Assembly: GCF_009758205.1 (NCBI RefSeq)
Contig: NZ_WRXN01000013.1
Location: 168,313-232,312, forward strand
DNA from: Chitinophaga tropicalis
GTDB taxonomy: Bacteria > Bacteroidota > Bacteroidia > Chitinophagales > Chitinophagaceae
Length of the DNA stretch: 64,000 nucleotides
Direction of reading: 5' to 3'
Shown here: piece after piece, positions 15,121 to 24,344 of the stretch
Numbering within the stretch: position 1 is the stretch's first letter
How the letters are laid out: each line of letters begins with the position of its first letter
Translations under genes and position numbers: made by a program
The notes under the pieces: model-generated
Told to the model about the DNA's origin: nothing
Seen by the model: the letters and a program-made list of their open reading frames with translations, nothing else
The model's database searches: none

Positions 15121-18054
15121 ATGAAAATTAGAAAACGGTTGCTCCACGTTGTACTGTGTTTTATCCTTACAATGTTCGCTGGGTTATCTGCGTTTGCCCA
15201 GCAGCAGGTAAAGGGAACACTGAAGTCTTCCTCCGGCGAGCCGGTTCCCGGCGCCACCATAACAGTGAAACGGGCAGGTAATGTAGCTATTGCTGATACA
15301 GCAGGTAACTTTACGATCAAGGCGCAGGCAGGGGATACCCTGGTTGTTTCCTTTATTGGTTTTGAAAGGCAGCAGATCCGGGTCCCTGCCTCACAGTTCG
15401 TTAATATAATATTAAAGGAGACCGTCTCCACCCTGAATGATGTGGTGGTGATCGGTTACGGTACCCGTGCCCAGAAAGACCTGACAGGGTCGGTAGCTAC
15501 GGTGACCGCCAAAGATTTCCAGCAGGGGGCGGTTACTACGCCCGATCAGCTGGTGACCGGTAAAGTGGCCGGGGTGGTCATTACCTCCAACGGGGGCGCT
15601 CCCGGGGCCGGTGGCACCATCAGGATCAGGGGAGGTACCTCCCTGAATGCCAGTAATAATCCGCTGATAGTGGTGGATGGGGTGCCGCTTACCAGTGAAG
15701 GTGTTTCCGGTGTGTCCAACCCTCTCAGCCTGGTGAACCCGAGCGATATTGAGTCTTTCAACATCCTCAAGGATGCTTCTGCTACCGCTATCTATGGTAA
15801 CCGTGCCTCCAACGGGGTGATCATCATTACCACAAAGAGCGGTTCCGCAGGTAAACTGAAGGTCACCTTCAACTCAGTGCTTTCCCAATCTGTCAGGAGA
15901 AATGAAATAGATGTCCTGGATGGGGTGCAGTATCGCCGTTTGATCGCTGAAAAAGGGAATGACGAGGAAAAGTCACTGGTAGGTACCGCAAATACAGACT
16001 GGCAGGACCAGATCTTCCAGAAAGCTTTTGGGGGAGACTATAACCTTGGGCTTTCCGGAGGTATAAAGAAACTGCCTTACCGTCTCTCAATGGGTTATAC
16101 CTACCAGGACGGTATCCTGAAAACCAGTAATATAAAAAGGACTTCCGGGGCACTGAATCTGACGCCGGCCTTCTTTAATAATACCTTGAAGGTGAACATC
16201 AACCTGAAGGGAGTGTACCAGAAAACAAGGTTTGCCAATGAAGGGGCCATCGGCGCTGCTATCGGGTTTGATCCTACCCAGCCGGTTTATTCCAGCAATA
16301 AGTATGGCAACTTCTTTGAATGGCTGAACCCGGCCACAGGTATTCCTATTGAGCTGGCCACCAAGAACCCTCTTGGACAGCTGATGCTTAATTCCAGTCT
16401 CAGTGATGTGTACAGGAGCATAGGCAGCATCAAGGTAGATTATAAACTGCCGTTCTTCCCTGCGCTGACCGCTACCGCTAATGCCGGTTATGATATCTCC
16501 AAAACGGAAGGTAATGGCTTTGTACCTGCCTACGCTGCGCTTTCTTATCAGAGAGGCGGTTCCAGGACGCAATATTCCCAGAGAAGAAAGGATAAGTTGC
16601 TGGACCTTTACCTGACCTATGCAAAGAACTTGGACGCTATCAGGAGTAAGCTGGATGTAACTGCCGGTTATTCCTACCAGGATTTCTTCAGAGGCAGCCC
16701 TGCCTACCCGGTAAGGAATGCGAATGGGGATATCATCAATACCCCGGTAGCCGATTCCAGCCGCAATACACTGATCTCTTTCTTTGCCCGCGCTAACTAT
16801 ACGTTGATGGACAGGTACCTGCTGACAGCTTCCTTCCGACGTGACGGTTCTTCCCGTTTTGCCGCCAGCAACCACTGGGGTAATTTCTCCTCCCTGGCAT
16901 TGGCCTGGAGAATAAAGGAAGAAGGTTTCCTCAAAGATGTCAATGTACTTTCCGATCTTAAACTGCGTGTAGGGTATGGCGTAACAGGTAACCAGGATAT
17001 AGGTCTTGCCTATCCCTTCCTGCCCATTTATACACAGGGGGCCAGCAACGTACAATACCCGTTTGCCAACGGCTCTTATCTGACTTACCGTGCAGAGGCA
17101 TATGATCCCAATATCAAGTGGGAACAGACGGCAGCCTGGAATGCCGGTCTTGATTATGGTTTTGTGAACAACAGGATCAGCGGTACACTGGATTTCTATT
17201 ATAAGAAAACCAAAGACCTCCTGGCAGATATTCCTACTGCCGCCGGCGCTAACTTAAGCAACCATGTGCTGACCAATGTAGGCAATATAGAAAGCAAAGG
17301 GGGGGAACTGGCCATTAACGCTGTGATCATTGAGAAGAAAGATTTTAACTGGAAGACAGGGTTCAATATCAGCTATAACCAGAACAAGATCCTGAAGCTG
17401 TCCAATGTATCTGATTCAAGCTCTGAAGGTATACTGACCGGCGCTATTGCAGGCGGTACTGGCAATACTATCCAGATCAATACCGTTGGATATGCGCCCC
17501 AGACATTTTATGTATACAGGCAGGTATATGGTCCTGATGGCAGGCCCGTTGAAGGAGTATATGAGAAACCTGTGAGCGGTAGCAATATGTTCTACAGGTA
17601 CAAATCTCCCAATCCAAAGCTGACAATGGGTTTCACTTCACAGATGAACTACCGTAACTGGGACCTTTCTTTTGTGCTGCGCAGTAATATAGGCAACTAT
17701 GTATATAATAATATCAGGTCAGCCGGAGGCGCTTATAACAGCATCAGGACATCAATGGGATATATAGGAAATGTAAATGCTGATTACCTGAATACAGGGT
17801 TCAGCAACAGCCAGTATTCTTCTGATTACTATGTGGAGAACGCTTCTTTCCTTCGGATGGACAACCTTTCACTGGGATATAACTTTGGTAAGATACTTCG
17901 CAATTCTGCTACGCTACGTTTGAATGCCATTGTGCAGAATGTTTTCGTGATCACCAAATACAGTGGTCTCGACCCGGAGATCTTCAGTGGTATTGATAAC
18001 AATCCATATCCCAAACCACGTATCTATTCCCTGGGTATCAACCTTGCTTACTAA
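15121..18054 (+). CDS. SusC-like TonB-dependent transporter (galactan locus)
   Basis: A 977-residue outer-membrane transporter. It has a signal peptide (ILTMFAGLSAFAQQ), a carboxypeptidase-like N-terminal domain (about 28-105, GTLKSSSGEPVPGATI), the family motif LNDVVVIGYGT, a plug domain with IRIRGGTSLNASNNPLIVVDGVP and SATAIYGNRASNGVIIITTK, then the 22-strand barrel ending in IYSLGINLAY. With its SusD partner, 19 bp downstream, it imports oligosaccharides across the outer membrane. The substrate is taken from the downstream GH53 and GH2 genes: beta-1,4-galacto-oligosaccharides. It is transcribed away from the HTCS gene, with a 173-bp divergent region. Confidence 0.96.
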   Translation: MKIRKRLLHVVLCFILTMFAGLSAFAQQQVKGTLKSSSGEPVPGATITVKRAGNVAIADTAGNFTIKAQAGDTLVVSFIGFERQQIRVPASQFVNIILKETVSTLNDVVVIGYGTRAQKDLTGSVATVTAKDFQQGAVTTPDQLVTGKVAGVVITSNGGAPGAGGTIRIRGGTSLNASNNPLIVVDGVPLTSEGVSGVSNPLSLVNPSDIESFNILKDASATAIYGNRASNGVIIITTKSGSAGKLKVTFNSVLSQSVRRNEIDVLDGVQYRRLIAEKGNDEEKSLVGTANTDWQDQIFQKAFGGDYNLGLSGGIKKLPYRLSMGYTYQDGILKTSNIKRTSGALNLTPAFFNNTLKVNINLKGVYQKTRFANEGAIGAAIGFDPTQPVYSSNKYGNFFEWLNPATGIPIELATKNPLGQLMLNSSLSDVYRSIGSIKVDYKLPFFPALTATANAGYDISKTEGNGFVPAYAALSYQRGGSRTQYSQRRKDKLLDLYLTYAKNLDAIRSKLDVTAGYSYQDFFRGSPAYPVRNANGDIINTPVADSSRNTLISFFARANYTLMDRYLLTASFRRDGSSRFAASNHWGNFSSLALAWRIKEEGFLKDVNVLSDLKLRVGYGVTGNQDIGLAYPFLPIYTQGASNVQYPFANGSYLTYRAEAYDPNIKWEQTAAWNAGLDYGFVNNRISGTLDFYYKKTKDLLADIPTAAGANLSNHVLTNVGNIESKGGELAINAVIIEKKDFNWKTGFNISYNQNKILKLSNVSDSSSEGILTGAIAGGTGNTIQINTVGYAPQTFYVYRQVYGPDGRPVEGVYEKPVSGSNMFYRYKSPNPKLTMGFTSQMNYRNWDLSFVLRSNIGNYVYNNIRSAGGAYNSIRTSMGYIGNVNADYLNTGFSNSQYSSDYYVENASFLRMDNLSLGYNFGKILRNSATLRLNAIVQNVFVITKYSGLDPEIFSGIDNNPYPKPRIYSLGINLAY

Positions 18055-18073
18055 CTGATCAAAAAGAAGGACC

Positions 18074-19666
18074 ATGACAATTAAATCTCTATCTATAATA
18101 TCTGCCTGTGTTGCCCTTGCTATGGCAACCGGCTCCTGCACCAAAGACCTGAACCGTCTGCCTTATGTGCAGGAAACCTCTGAGACCGTGTATAAAGATC
18201 CGGTGAAGATAAAAGGCGTGCTTGCCAAGTTGTACGGAAGCCTTTGCCTCAGCGGACAGCATTATGAAGATAACAGCCTGTCAGATATAATAACAGATAA
18301 TACAGGCACTAACGTATTTCTGCGTAACTACTGGGCTTTGCAGGAGCTTACTACTGATGAAGCTGTGATTGGCTGGAACGATGGTGACCTGCTCAGTTTC
18401 CATAACCTGAACTTTACGCCGGATGGCAAATATGTAAAGGTGATGTATGATCGTATCTTCTTTGGTGTGGCTGCCTGTAATGAATTTCTGCGTCAGACCA
18501 CGGACAATAAAATGAGCGGTTTTTCTGCTGATATACAGGCCAGCATACAGGAATACCGCTATGAGGCCCGCTTCCTGCGTGCATTCTATTACTGGATAGC
18601 TATAGATATGTATGGTAAAGTGCCTTTTGTAACGGAGAAAGATCCTGTTGGTGCTTTTCAGCCTGAGCAGATATCCCGTGCAGACCTGTTCACTTACCTT
18701 GAAACAGAGCTGAAAGAGCTGGAAACCCTGTTGCCTGAACCACGTACAGGCGAGTATGGCAGGGCAGACAGAGGGGCGGCATGGATACTACTGGCTAAAC
18801 TGTATCTTAACGCTAAGATATATACCGGTACAGATAAGAATACAGAGACCATTACTTACTGCAATAAGCTGATCAGCTCTGCTGCTTATACACTGGAGGC
18901 AGACTATTCCCGTTTGTTTAAAACAGATAACAACCTCACTACAGAGATCATCTTCCCTATTATGGCAGATGGTGTAACGTCCCAGTCTTATGGTAATACT
19001 ACCTACATCCTGCTGGGCTCTTTAGGAGGGACCATGAACCCGGCAGATTACGGTGTTTCCACCACCTGGGGCGGTATGAGAACTACCAGAAATGTGGTGA
19101 ACAGGTTCCCGGATCCCTTTGGTACTGCAGACAAGCGCGCTATATTCTATACCAGCGGTCAGAACCTGGATATCAGCGATCTGTCCAGCTTTAATGATGG
19201 TTATGCGGTGCCTAAATTTAAGAATATCAGCTCTACCGGCCAGCCCGGATCTGATCCTACCAAAAGGTTCACCGATACTGACTTTCCTATGTTCCGCTTT
19301 GCAGATGTTTACCTGATGTATGCAGAGGCAGTAGTGAGGGGAGGAGCAGGCGGCTCTGTTGCAGAAGCGGTGAATTATGTGAACCTGTTACGCCGTCGTG
19401 CATATGGTAATAACAGCGGAGATATCAGTGCCGGTCAGCTGACGCTGGATTTCTTACTGGATGAGAGAGGAAGGGAATTATACTGGGAAGCCACCAGGAG
19501 AACAGACCTGGTACGTTTCGGTAAGCTGACCAGCGGTAGTTACCTGTGGCCTTTCAAGGGTGGTGTTGCGGCAGGTACTGCTGTACAGGAGAAGTATAAT
19601 GTATTCCCGATACCTAACACAGACAGGATTGCCAATCCTAACCTTGTTCAAAACGATGGCTATTAA
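18074..19666 (+). CDS. SusD-like nutrient-binding lipoprotein (galactan locus)
   Basis: A 530-residue surface lipoprotein. The signal peptide ends in a lipobox-like ATGSC with the acceptor Cys around residue 22. The N-terminal SusD domain contains the helical repeats (QEYRYEARFLRAFYYWIAIDMYGKVPFV) and the C-terminal RagB/SusD domain ends with the family pattern LLDERGRELYWEATRRTDLVRFGK followed by a PIPNTDRIANPNLVQN tail. It forms the lid of the SusC transporter and binds the oligosaccharide. The next gene begins 10 bp after its stop. Confidence 0.96.
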   Translation: MTIKSLSIISACVALAMATGSCTKDLNRLPYVQETSETVYKDPVKIKGVLAKLYGSLCLSGQHYEDNSLSDIITDNTGTNVFLRNYWALQELTTDEAVIGWNDGDLLSFHNLNFTPDGKYVKVMYDRIFFGVAACNEFLRQTTDNKMSGFSADIQASIQEYRYEARFLRAFYYWIAIDMYGKVPFVTEKDPVGAFQPEQISRADLFTYLETELKELETLLPEPRTGEYGRADRGAAWILLAKLYLNAKIYTGTDKNTETITYCNKLISSAAYTLEADYSRLFKTDNNLTTEIIFPIMADGVTSQSYGNTTYILLGSLGGTMNPADYGVSTTWGGMRTTRNVVNRFPDPFGTADKRAIFYTSGQNLDISDLSSFNDGYAVPKFKNISSTGQPGSDPTKRFTDTDFPMFRFADVYLMYAEAVVRGGAGGSVAEAVNYVNLLRRRAYGNNSGDISAGQLTLDFLLDERGRELYWEATRRTDLVRFGKLTSGSYLWPFKGGVAAGTAVQEKYNVFPIPNTDRIANPNLVQNDGY

Positions 19667-19676
19667 AAAAGATCAT

Positions 19677-20732
19677 ATGAAACGCATCATAAATTATTTT
19701 CTGTTCATACTGTTATTTGCTTCCTGTAAAAAGGATGAGACAAGAGTGGTATACAGCCTGCCTGCAGGCACACCTTCTTTCAGCAGCAGCATTAGCTCAA
19801 TTGTACTGGATAGTACGCATAAAGAAGATGTGGCTGTGTCATTTGCCTGGTCTTCCCTGAGCTACAGTATCAATGCTGCGGTGACCTACTCGCTCGAGTT
19901 TGACACAGCCAATGCCATGTCAAATCCAGTAGCCTTCATCATGAATGCAGATACCACTAAGTCATATACTGTGGCACAGCTGAATGCTATTGCTTTACAG
20001 GCAGGCCTTGAAGGGGCTAAGGCTGGTAAGCTGAATGTACGTATGAAAGCAGAAGTCCGCATGAATGGCACTTCTACCAATCCATCCACTATTCCTGCTA
20101 CCTATTCAGCAGTGCTTCCTGTCACCATCACAGCTTATGCTCCTGCCACTGTTTCCCGTTTATGGGTGCCAGGTGAATACCAGGGCTGGAATGCAGCTAC
20201 AGCGCCTACACTGGCTGACGTAGCAGGCAAAGGCGCTTATGAAGGATATATCTATTTTCCCAATAATGCCAGCGGCAACTATACTTTCAAGATCACCACC
20301 GCGCCTAACTGGAATGATCCTTCATGGGGATATGAAAGCGCTACCAAAATGGTGAAAGGCGGAGGAAATCTTTATACACCAGGAGAAGGGTACTTCCTGG
20401 TGAGGGCTAATACTACATCGCGCGACTGGAGCACAACGCCCACCACCTGGTCCATAGTGGGCGATGCGGTGACTGACTGGGATACAGATGTACCGATGAC
20501 CTACGATACTGAATCCGGTACATGGGTGATCAGTTCTGTCAACATCAAAGCCAGCGGCGGTTTCAAATTCAGGGCCAATAGCGCCTGGACAATCAACTAT
20601 GGTCCTGCCGATGGCAAACTGGTACAGGATGGCGGTAATATCTTCGCTCCCGGCGGAGTGGCCGGCAACTATAAAGTTGTACTCAACCTGAGCGATGCGG
20701 GCAATTATACTTATACGCTCACCAAACTCTGA
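19677..20732 (+). CDS. SusE/SusF-like glycan-binding surface lipoprotein
   Basis: A 351-residue lipoprotein starting MKRIINYFLFILLFASCKK, with Cys in the lipobox FASC. The first ~120 residues look like the SusE N-terminal Ig-like domain (FSSSISSIVLDSTHKEDVAVSFAWSS). Two similar beta-sandwich modules follow: WVPGEYQGWNAAT... and WSIVGDAVTDWDTDVPM..., each with the W-x-x-x-G-x-x-x-x-W pattern of SusE/F binding domains. It should hold the polysaccharide at the cell surface next to the endo-acting enzyme. ATG 19677 is chosen over an upstream in-frame start at 19560, which would overlap susD by over 100 bp and remove the signal peptide. Confidence 0.85.
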   Translation: MKRIINYFLFILLFASCKKDETRVVYSLPAGTPSFSSSISSIVLDSTHKEDVAVSFAWSSLSYSINAAVTYSLEFDTANAMSNPVAFIMNADTTKSYTVAQLNAIALQAGLEGAKAGKLNVRMKAEVRMNGTSTNPSTIPATYSAVLPVTITAYAPATVSRLWVPGEYQGWNAATAPTLADVAGKGAYEGYIYFPNNASGNYTFKITTAPNWNDPSWGYESATKMVKGGGNLYTPGEGYFLVRANTTSRDWSTTPTTWSIVGDAVTDWDTDVPMTYDTESGTWVISSVNIKASGGFKFRANSAWTINYGPADGKLVQDGGNIFAPGGVAGNYKVVLNLSDAGNYTYTLTKL

Positions 20733-20770
20733 CAGGGTACACCATTATGCAAACAAAGAATGAGAACACA

Positions 20771-21799
20771 ATGAAGAAACTCTTTATAGCAACAGGTATA
20801 TTGTTCCTCGCAATGACCAGCTGCAAAAAATATGATATGCCTGGTAACACACCGGCTACAAACCCCATCCTGGCTAATATGGTGCGTGGCGCTGATGTAA
20901 GCTGGATCACAGAGATGGAGGATGACGGTCTTAAATTCTACGATACCACCGGCAAACAGACAGATGGTATACAGCTGATGAAAGACCTGAACATGAATGC
21001 CATCCGTCTGCGTGTATGGGTAAACCCGGCAAACGGGTACAATAACCTGGCAGATGTAACTGCCAAGGCCGTACGTGCTAATAACGTGGGTCTGAAGTTG
21101 CTGATAGACTTTCATTACAGCGATTCCTGGGCAGACCCCGGTCAGCAGACCGTACCAGCAGCATGGAGCGGGCTGGATATAACAGCCCTGCAAACATCTG
21201 TCTATAATCATACGCATGAAGTACTGGCAGCGCTGAAAGCTAAAGGTATTATACCTGCCTGGGTGCAGGTGGGCAATGAGACCAACAATGGCATGTTATG
21301 GCCATTGGGTAAGGCATCTGATCATATGGACAATTTTGCTTTGCTCATTAATGCAGGTTATAAGGCGGTGAAAGAGATAGACAGCAACATTAAGGTGATA
21401 GTACATCTTTCCAACGGGTTCAATAATGAATTGTACAGGTGGATGTTTGATGGTCTTACAGCAAACAAAGCCAGCTTTGATGTAATAGGTATGTCATTAT
21501 ACCCGGCTACGAGTGAGTGGCAAACACCTAACCAGCAATGTGAAGCGAATATGAAAGATATGATTTCCCGTTATAACAAAGAGATTATGATCTGTGAGGT
21601 AGGTATGCCGGCTACGGCGCCTGTAGCAACCAATTACTTTATCAGGGACCTTTACACAAGAATCAATAACTTGCCCGGAGGAAAAGGCCTTGGCCTGTTC
21701 TACTGGGAACCGCAGGCATATAACAGATGGCAGAATTATCCTCTGGGCGCATTTGATGCTTCCGGCAAACCTACTTTCGCAATGGATGCTTTCAGGTAA
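20771..21799 (+). CDS. GH53 endo-beta-1,4-galactanase lipoprotein
   Basis: A 342-residue glycoside hydrolase. The lipobox AMTSC follows a short hydrophobic stretch, so the enzyme is probably displayed on the cell surface. The fold is a clan GH-A barrel with the GH53 pattern: RGADVSWITEMED at the start, MNAIRLRVWVNP, LLIDFHYSDSWADPGQQ, acid/base E170 in VGNETNNGM and nucleophile E276 in MICEVGMPA. GH53 enzymes cut the beta-1,4-galactan side chains of rhamnogalacturonan I or type I arabinogalactan. It identifies the target of this locus. An in-frame ATG at 20747 would add eight residues; 20771 is preferred because it leaves a normal lipoprotein signal. Confidence 0.95.
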   Translation: MKKLFIATGILFLAMTSCKKYDMPGNTPATNPILANMVRGADVSWITEMEDDGLKFYDTTGKQTDGIQLMKDLNMNAIRLRVWVNPANGYNNLADVTAKAVRANNVGLKLLIDFHYSDSWADPGQQTVPAAWSGLDITALQTSVYNHTHEVLAALKAKGIIPAWVQVGNETNNGMLWPLGKASDHMDNFALLINAGYKAVKEIDSNIKVIVHLSNGFNNELYRWMFDGLTANKASFDVIGMSLYPATSEWQTPNQQCEANMKDMISRYNKEIMICEVGMPATAPVATNYFIRDLYTRINNLPGGKGLGLFYWEPQAYNRWQNYPLGAFDASGKPTFAMDAFR

Positions 21800-21817
21800 A
21801 AGATCACTGGTATTGTA

Positions 21818-24340
21818 ATGAGAAGAACAGCTTTATTTTTAATTATCCTCCTGGCCGCTAAATGCAGCTTTGCCCAGCGGCCTGTATATGTTGACAAGGC
21901 AGGTGTGCTCCGGTACACCGCCAATAAGGAAGAAGCTACTTTCTTTGGTGTCAACTACACCATTCCGTTTGCATATGGTTACCGCTCTCACAAGACGCTT
22001 GGCGCAGATCTGAAAAAGGCTATTGACAGCGACGTATATCACCTGTCAAGGCTGGGCATAGATGCTTTCCGTGTGCACGTATGGGATACAGAGATCAGTG
22101 ATGCGGCAGGCAACCTGCTGGTAAATGAACACCTTGATCTTTTTGATTACCTGCTGAGCAAACTGAAGGAGAGAAAGATCAGGATACTGATCACTCCCAT
22201 TGCTTTCTGGGGAAATGGTTATCCTGAAAAGGATGAGAACACAGGCAGCTTTTCCTTTATCTATGGAAAGGAAAAAGCATTGGTGAACGATACCGCTATC
22301 CGTGCACAGGAGAACTATCTGAAACAATTCTATGTGCATGTGAACCCATACACCGGTCTTAGTTATAAGAATGATCCGGATATCATTGCCACAGAGATCA
22401 ATAATGAACCTCATCATTCCGGTACGCTGGCAGGGGCTGCCAGTTATGTGAACAGGATGGCGGCAGCTATACGTAGTACAGGATGGAATAAACCTGTTTT
22501 CTACAATATCAGTGAATCACCTTCATTTGCCAGTGCTATTGCAGGCGCGCGGATTGACGGTGTCAGCTTTCAATGGTATCCTACAGGGCTTGTTGCCAAC
22601 CGTACCTTACAGGGTAATTTACTGCCTAATGTAGACCGTTATGCCATTCCTTTCGATACTATCCCGGCTTTCAGGAACAAGGCCCGCATGGTGTATGAAT
22701 TTGATGCAGGAGATGTATTGCAGCCTGTCATGTATCCTGCTATGGCCCGCAGTTTTCGCACCGCCGGCTTCCAGTGGGCAACACAGTTTGCATACGACCC
22801 TATGCATACTGCCTATGCCAATACAGAGTACCAGACACATTACCTGAACCTGGCATATACACCGGAGAAGGCTCTCAGCCTGCTTATTGCCGGTAAGGTA
22901 TTTCATCAGCTGCCACGGAATAAAAGTTACGGCATTTATCCTGCTGACACCCTGTTTGGTGCAGCCAGGGTAAGTTATGAACAACAGCTGAGCGAGTGGA
23001 ATACACCGGCTGAATTTTATTATACCGGCAATACAACCACAAAGCCAGTTGATCTGCAACAGCTGAAGCACCTGGCAGGCACCGGCGCTTCTCCCGTAGT
23101 GCAGTACCAGGGAACAGGCGCTTATTTTCTTGACAGGATAGAAGATGGGGTGTGGAGACTGGAACTGATGCCAGACGTACTGTCGTTGATGGACCCGTTT
23201 GATAGAGCCTTTCTTTCAAAAGAAGTAAGGCGTGTACAGTGGAATAACCAACCGATGGCTATTCAGCTGCCTGATCTCGGAGAGGATTTCACAGTAATAG
23301 CGGTAAATAAAGACAACAATACTATTCCGGCAGTATCCGGACATACATGCACAATATGGCCGGGAGCTTACCTGCTGGTACGTAAAGGGAAACAGGCTGA
23401 TGCTGTAAAGAGCCGGGCTGGCATCGCTGAATTTGTGGCGCCACAACCTGTCAGCACTGCGCTTACGGTAAGTCATACTCCTTTTACTGAGCTGACAGCT
23501 GGCGTACCTGTTACAGCAGAGGCAATAGTTGGCGGAGTGGATACTTCTGCACGCGTATGGCTGGAAGGGAATATGCGTGGTGGAAAGTGGTTCAGGGCTG
23601 ACATGCACCCGGTTGCCCCATCCCGCTATATAACAGAATTACCGGCAAACCTTCTGCAGCCCGGGGAGCTACAGTACCGGTTGATTGTACAGCAGGGCAG
23701 AGAATTTACAGCTTTCCCCGGAGGCCGGAAGGGAATTCCTTATGCCTGGGATTACTATCATAAGGATACCTGGAAGTCTTTCGTTGCAGTGCCAAACAGC
23801 ATGTTATCATTGCTGGATGTAGCAACAAATAATGACCTGATCATGTTGCCTGCTTATACTGCAGATGCCTATACGGCGGCAGACAGGTCTGGTCAGCTGG
23901 CTATACGCATTAGCGGGAATGGAACTGGATCCGATCCTGTTACCGGCGTAAGCAGGGCTGTAGGTACGCAGCTGAAGGGACGGAGAGAAGAATTGCCTGC
24001 CTTTAATACAATAGTTATCCGTGCCAGGGTGACAGGCGTGGCCAATGCCAATGCAAGGATAGCATTGATCACAACCGGCGCTGTTGCTTTTGCCACACAA
24101 TTCCCTCTTACAGGAGAATTCAGGGAAATTGAAATACCTGTAGGCAGCCTGCAGCCGGACCAGGCATTGTTGCTGCCGAGACCATATCCGGGCTTTATGC
24201 CGCTCTGGCTGAAGGAGAGCAGCAATGCTCCGTTCAACCTGAAGTTGCTCGATAAAATTGAAATAACCAATATAACCGGCGTTGGTGTTAGCGTACCATA
24301 TGCGATTGAAATAGCATCCGTCTGGTTAAAAGTTAAATAA
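21818..24340 (+). CDS. Clan GH-A glycoside hydrolase, possibly GH147 beta-galactosidase
   Basis: An 840-residue secreted protein with signal peptide LFLIILLAAKCSFAQ. The catalytic part (about 25-420) is cellulase-like: TFFGVNYTIPFAYGYRS, IDAFRVHVWDTEI, RILITPIAFWGNGYP, the acid/base motif INNEPHH and a likely nucleophile in MVYEFDAGD. About 400 further residues form beta-rich domains, the last like a carbohydrate-binding sandwich. Its place between GH53 and GH2 genes suggests an exo-acting beta-galactosidase on galactan fragments. GH147 enzymes occur in similar Bacteroides galactan loci and are my best guess, but I cannot confirm the family from memory. The clan call is firmer than the family call. 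The GH2 gene starts 4 bp downstream. Confidence 0.72.
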   Translation: MRRTALFLIILLAAKCSFAQRPVYVDKAGVLRYTANKEEATFFGVNYTIPFAYGYRSHKTLGADLKKAIDSDVYHLSRLGIDAFRVHVWDTEISDAAGNLLVNEHLDLFDYLLSKLKERKIRILITPIAFWGNGYPEKDENTGSFSFIYGKEKALVNDTAIRAQENYLKQFYVHVNPYTGLSYKNDPDIIATEINNEPHHSGTLAGAASYVNRMAAAIRSTGWNKPVFYNISESPSFASAIAGARIDGVSFQWYPTGLVANRTLQGNLLPNVDRYAIPFDTIPAFRNKARMVYEFDAGDVLQPVMYPAMARSFRTAGFQWATQFAYDPMHTAYANTEYQTHYLNLAYTPEKALSLLIAGKVFHQLPRNKSYGIYPADTLFGAARVSYEQQLSEWNTPAEFYYTGNTTTKPVDLQQLKHLAGTGASPVVQYQGTGAYFLDRIEDGVWRLELMPDVLSLMDPFDRAFLSKEVRRVQWNNQPMAIQLPDLGEDFTVIAVNKDNNTIPAVSGHTCTIWPGAYLLVRKGKQADAVKSRAGIAEFVAPQPVSTALTVSHTPFTELTAGVPVTAEAIVGGVDTSARVWLEGNMRGGKWFRADMHPVAPSRYITELPANLLQPGELQYRLIVQQGREFTAFPGGRKGIPYAWDYYHKDTWKSFVAVPNSMLSLLDVATNNDLIMLPAYTADAYTAADRSGQLAIRISGNGTGSDPVTGVSRAVGTQLKGRREELPAFNTIVIRARVTGVANANARIALITTGAVAFATQFPLTGEFREIEIPVGSLQPDQALLLPRPYPGFMPLWLKESSNAPFNLKLLDKIEITNITGVGVSVPYAIEIASVWLKVK

Positions 24341-24344
24341 GCTT

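Noticed and set aside
16087..17055. Long open frame of 322 codons antisense to susC
   Set aside because: It lies fully inside a strongly supported SusC gene and its translation resembles no protein; it results from codon bias in the sense strand.
19560..19676. Upstream extension of the SusE-like gene to an earlier in-frame start
   Set aside because: It would overlap susD by over 100 bp and bury the lipoprotein signal peptide.
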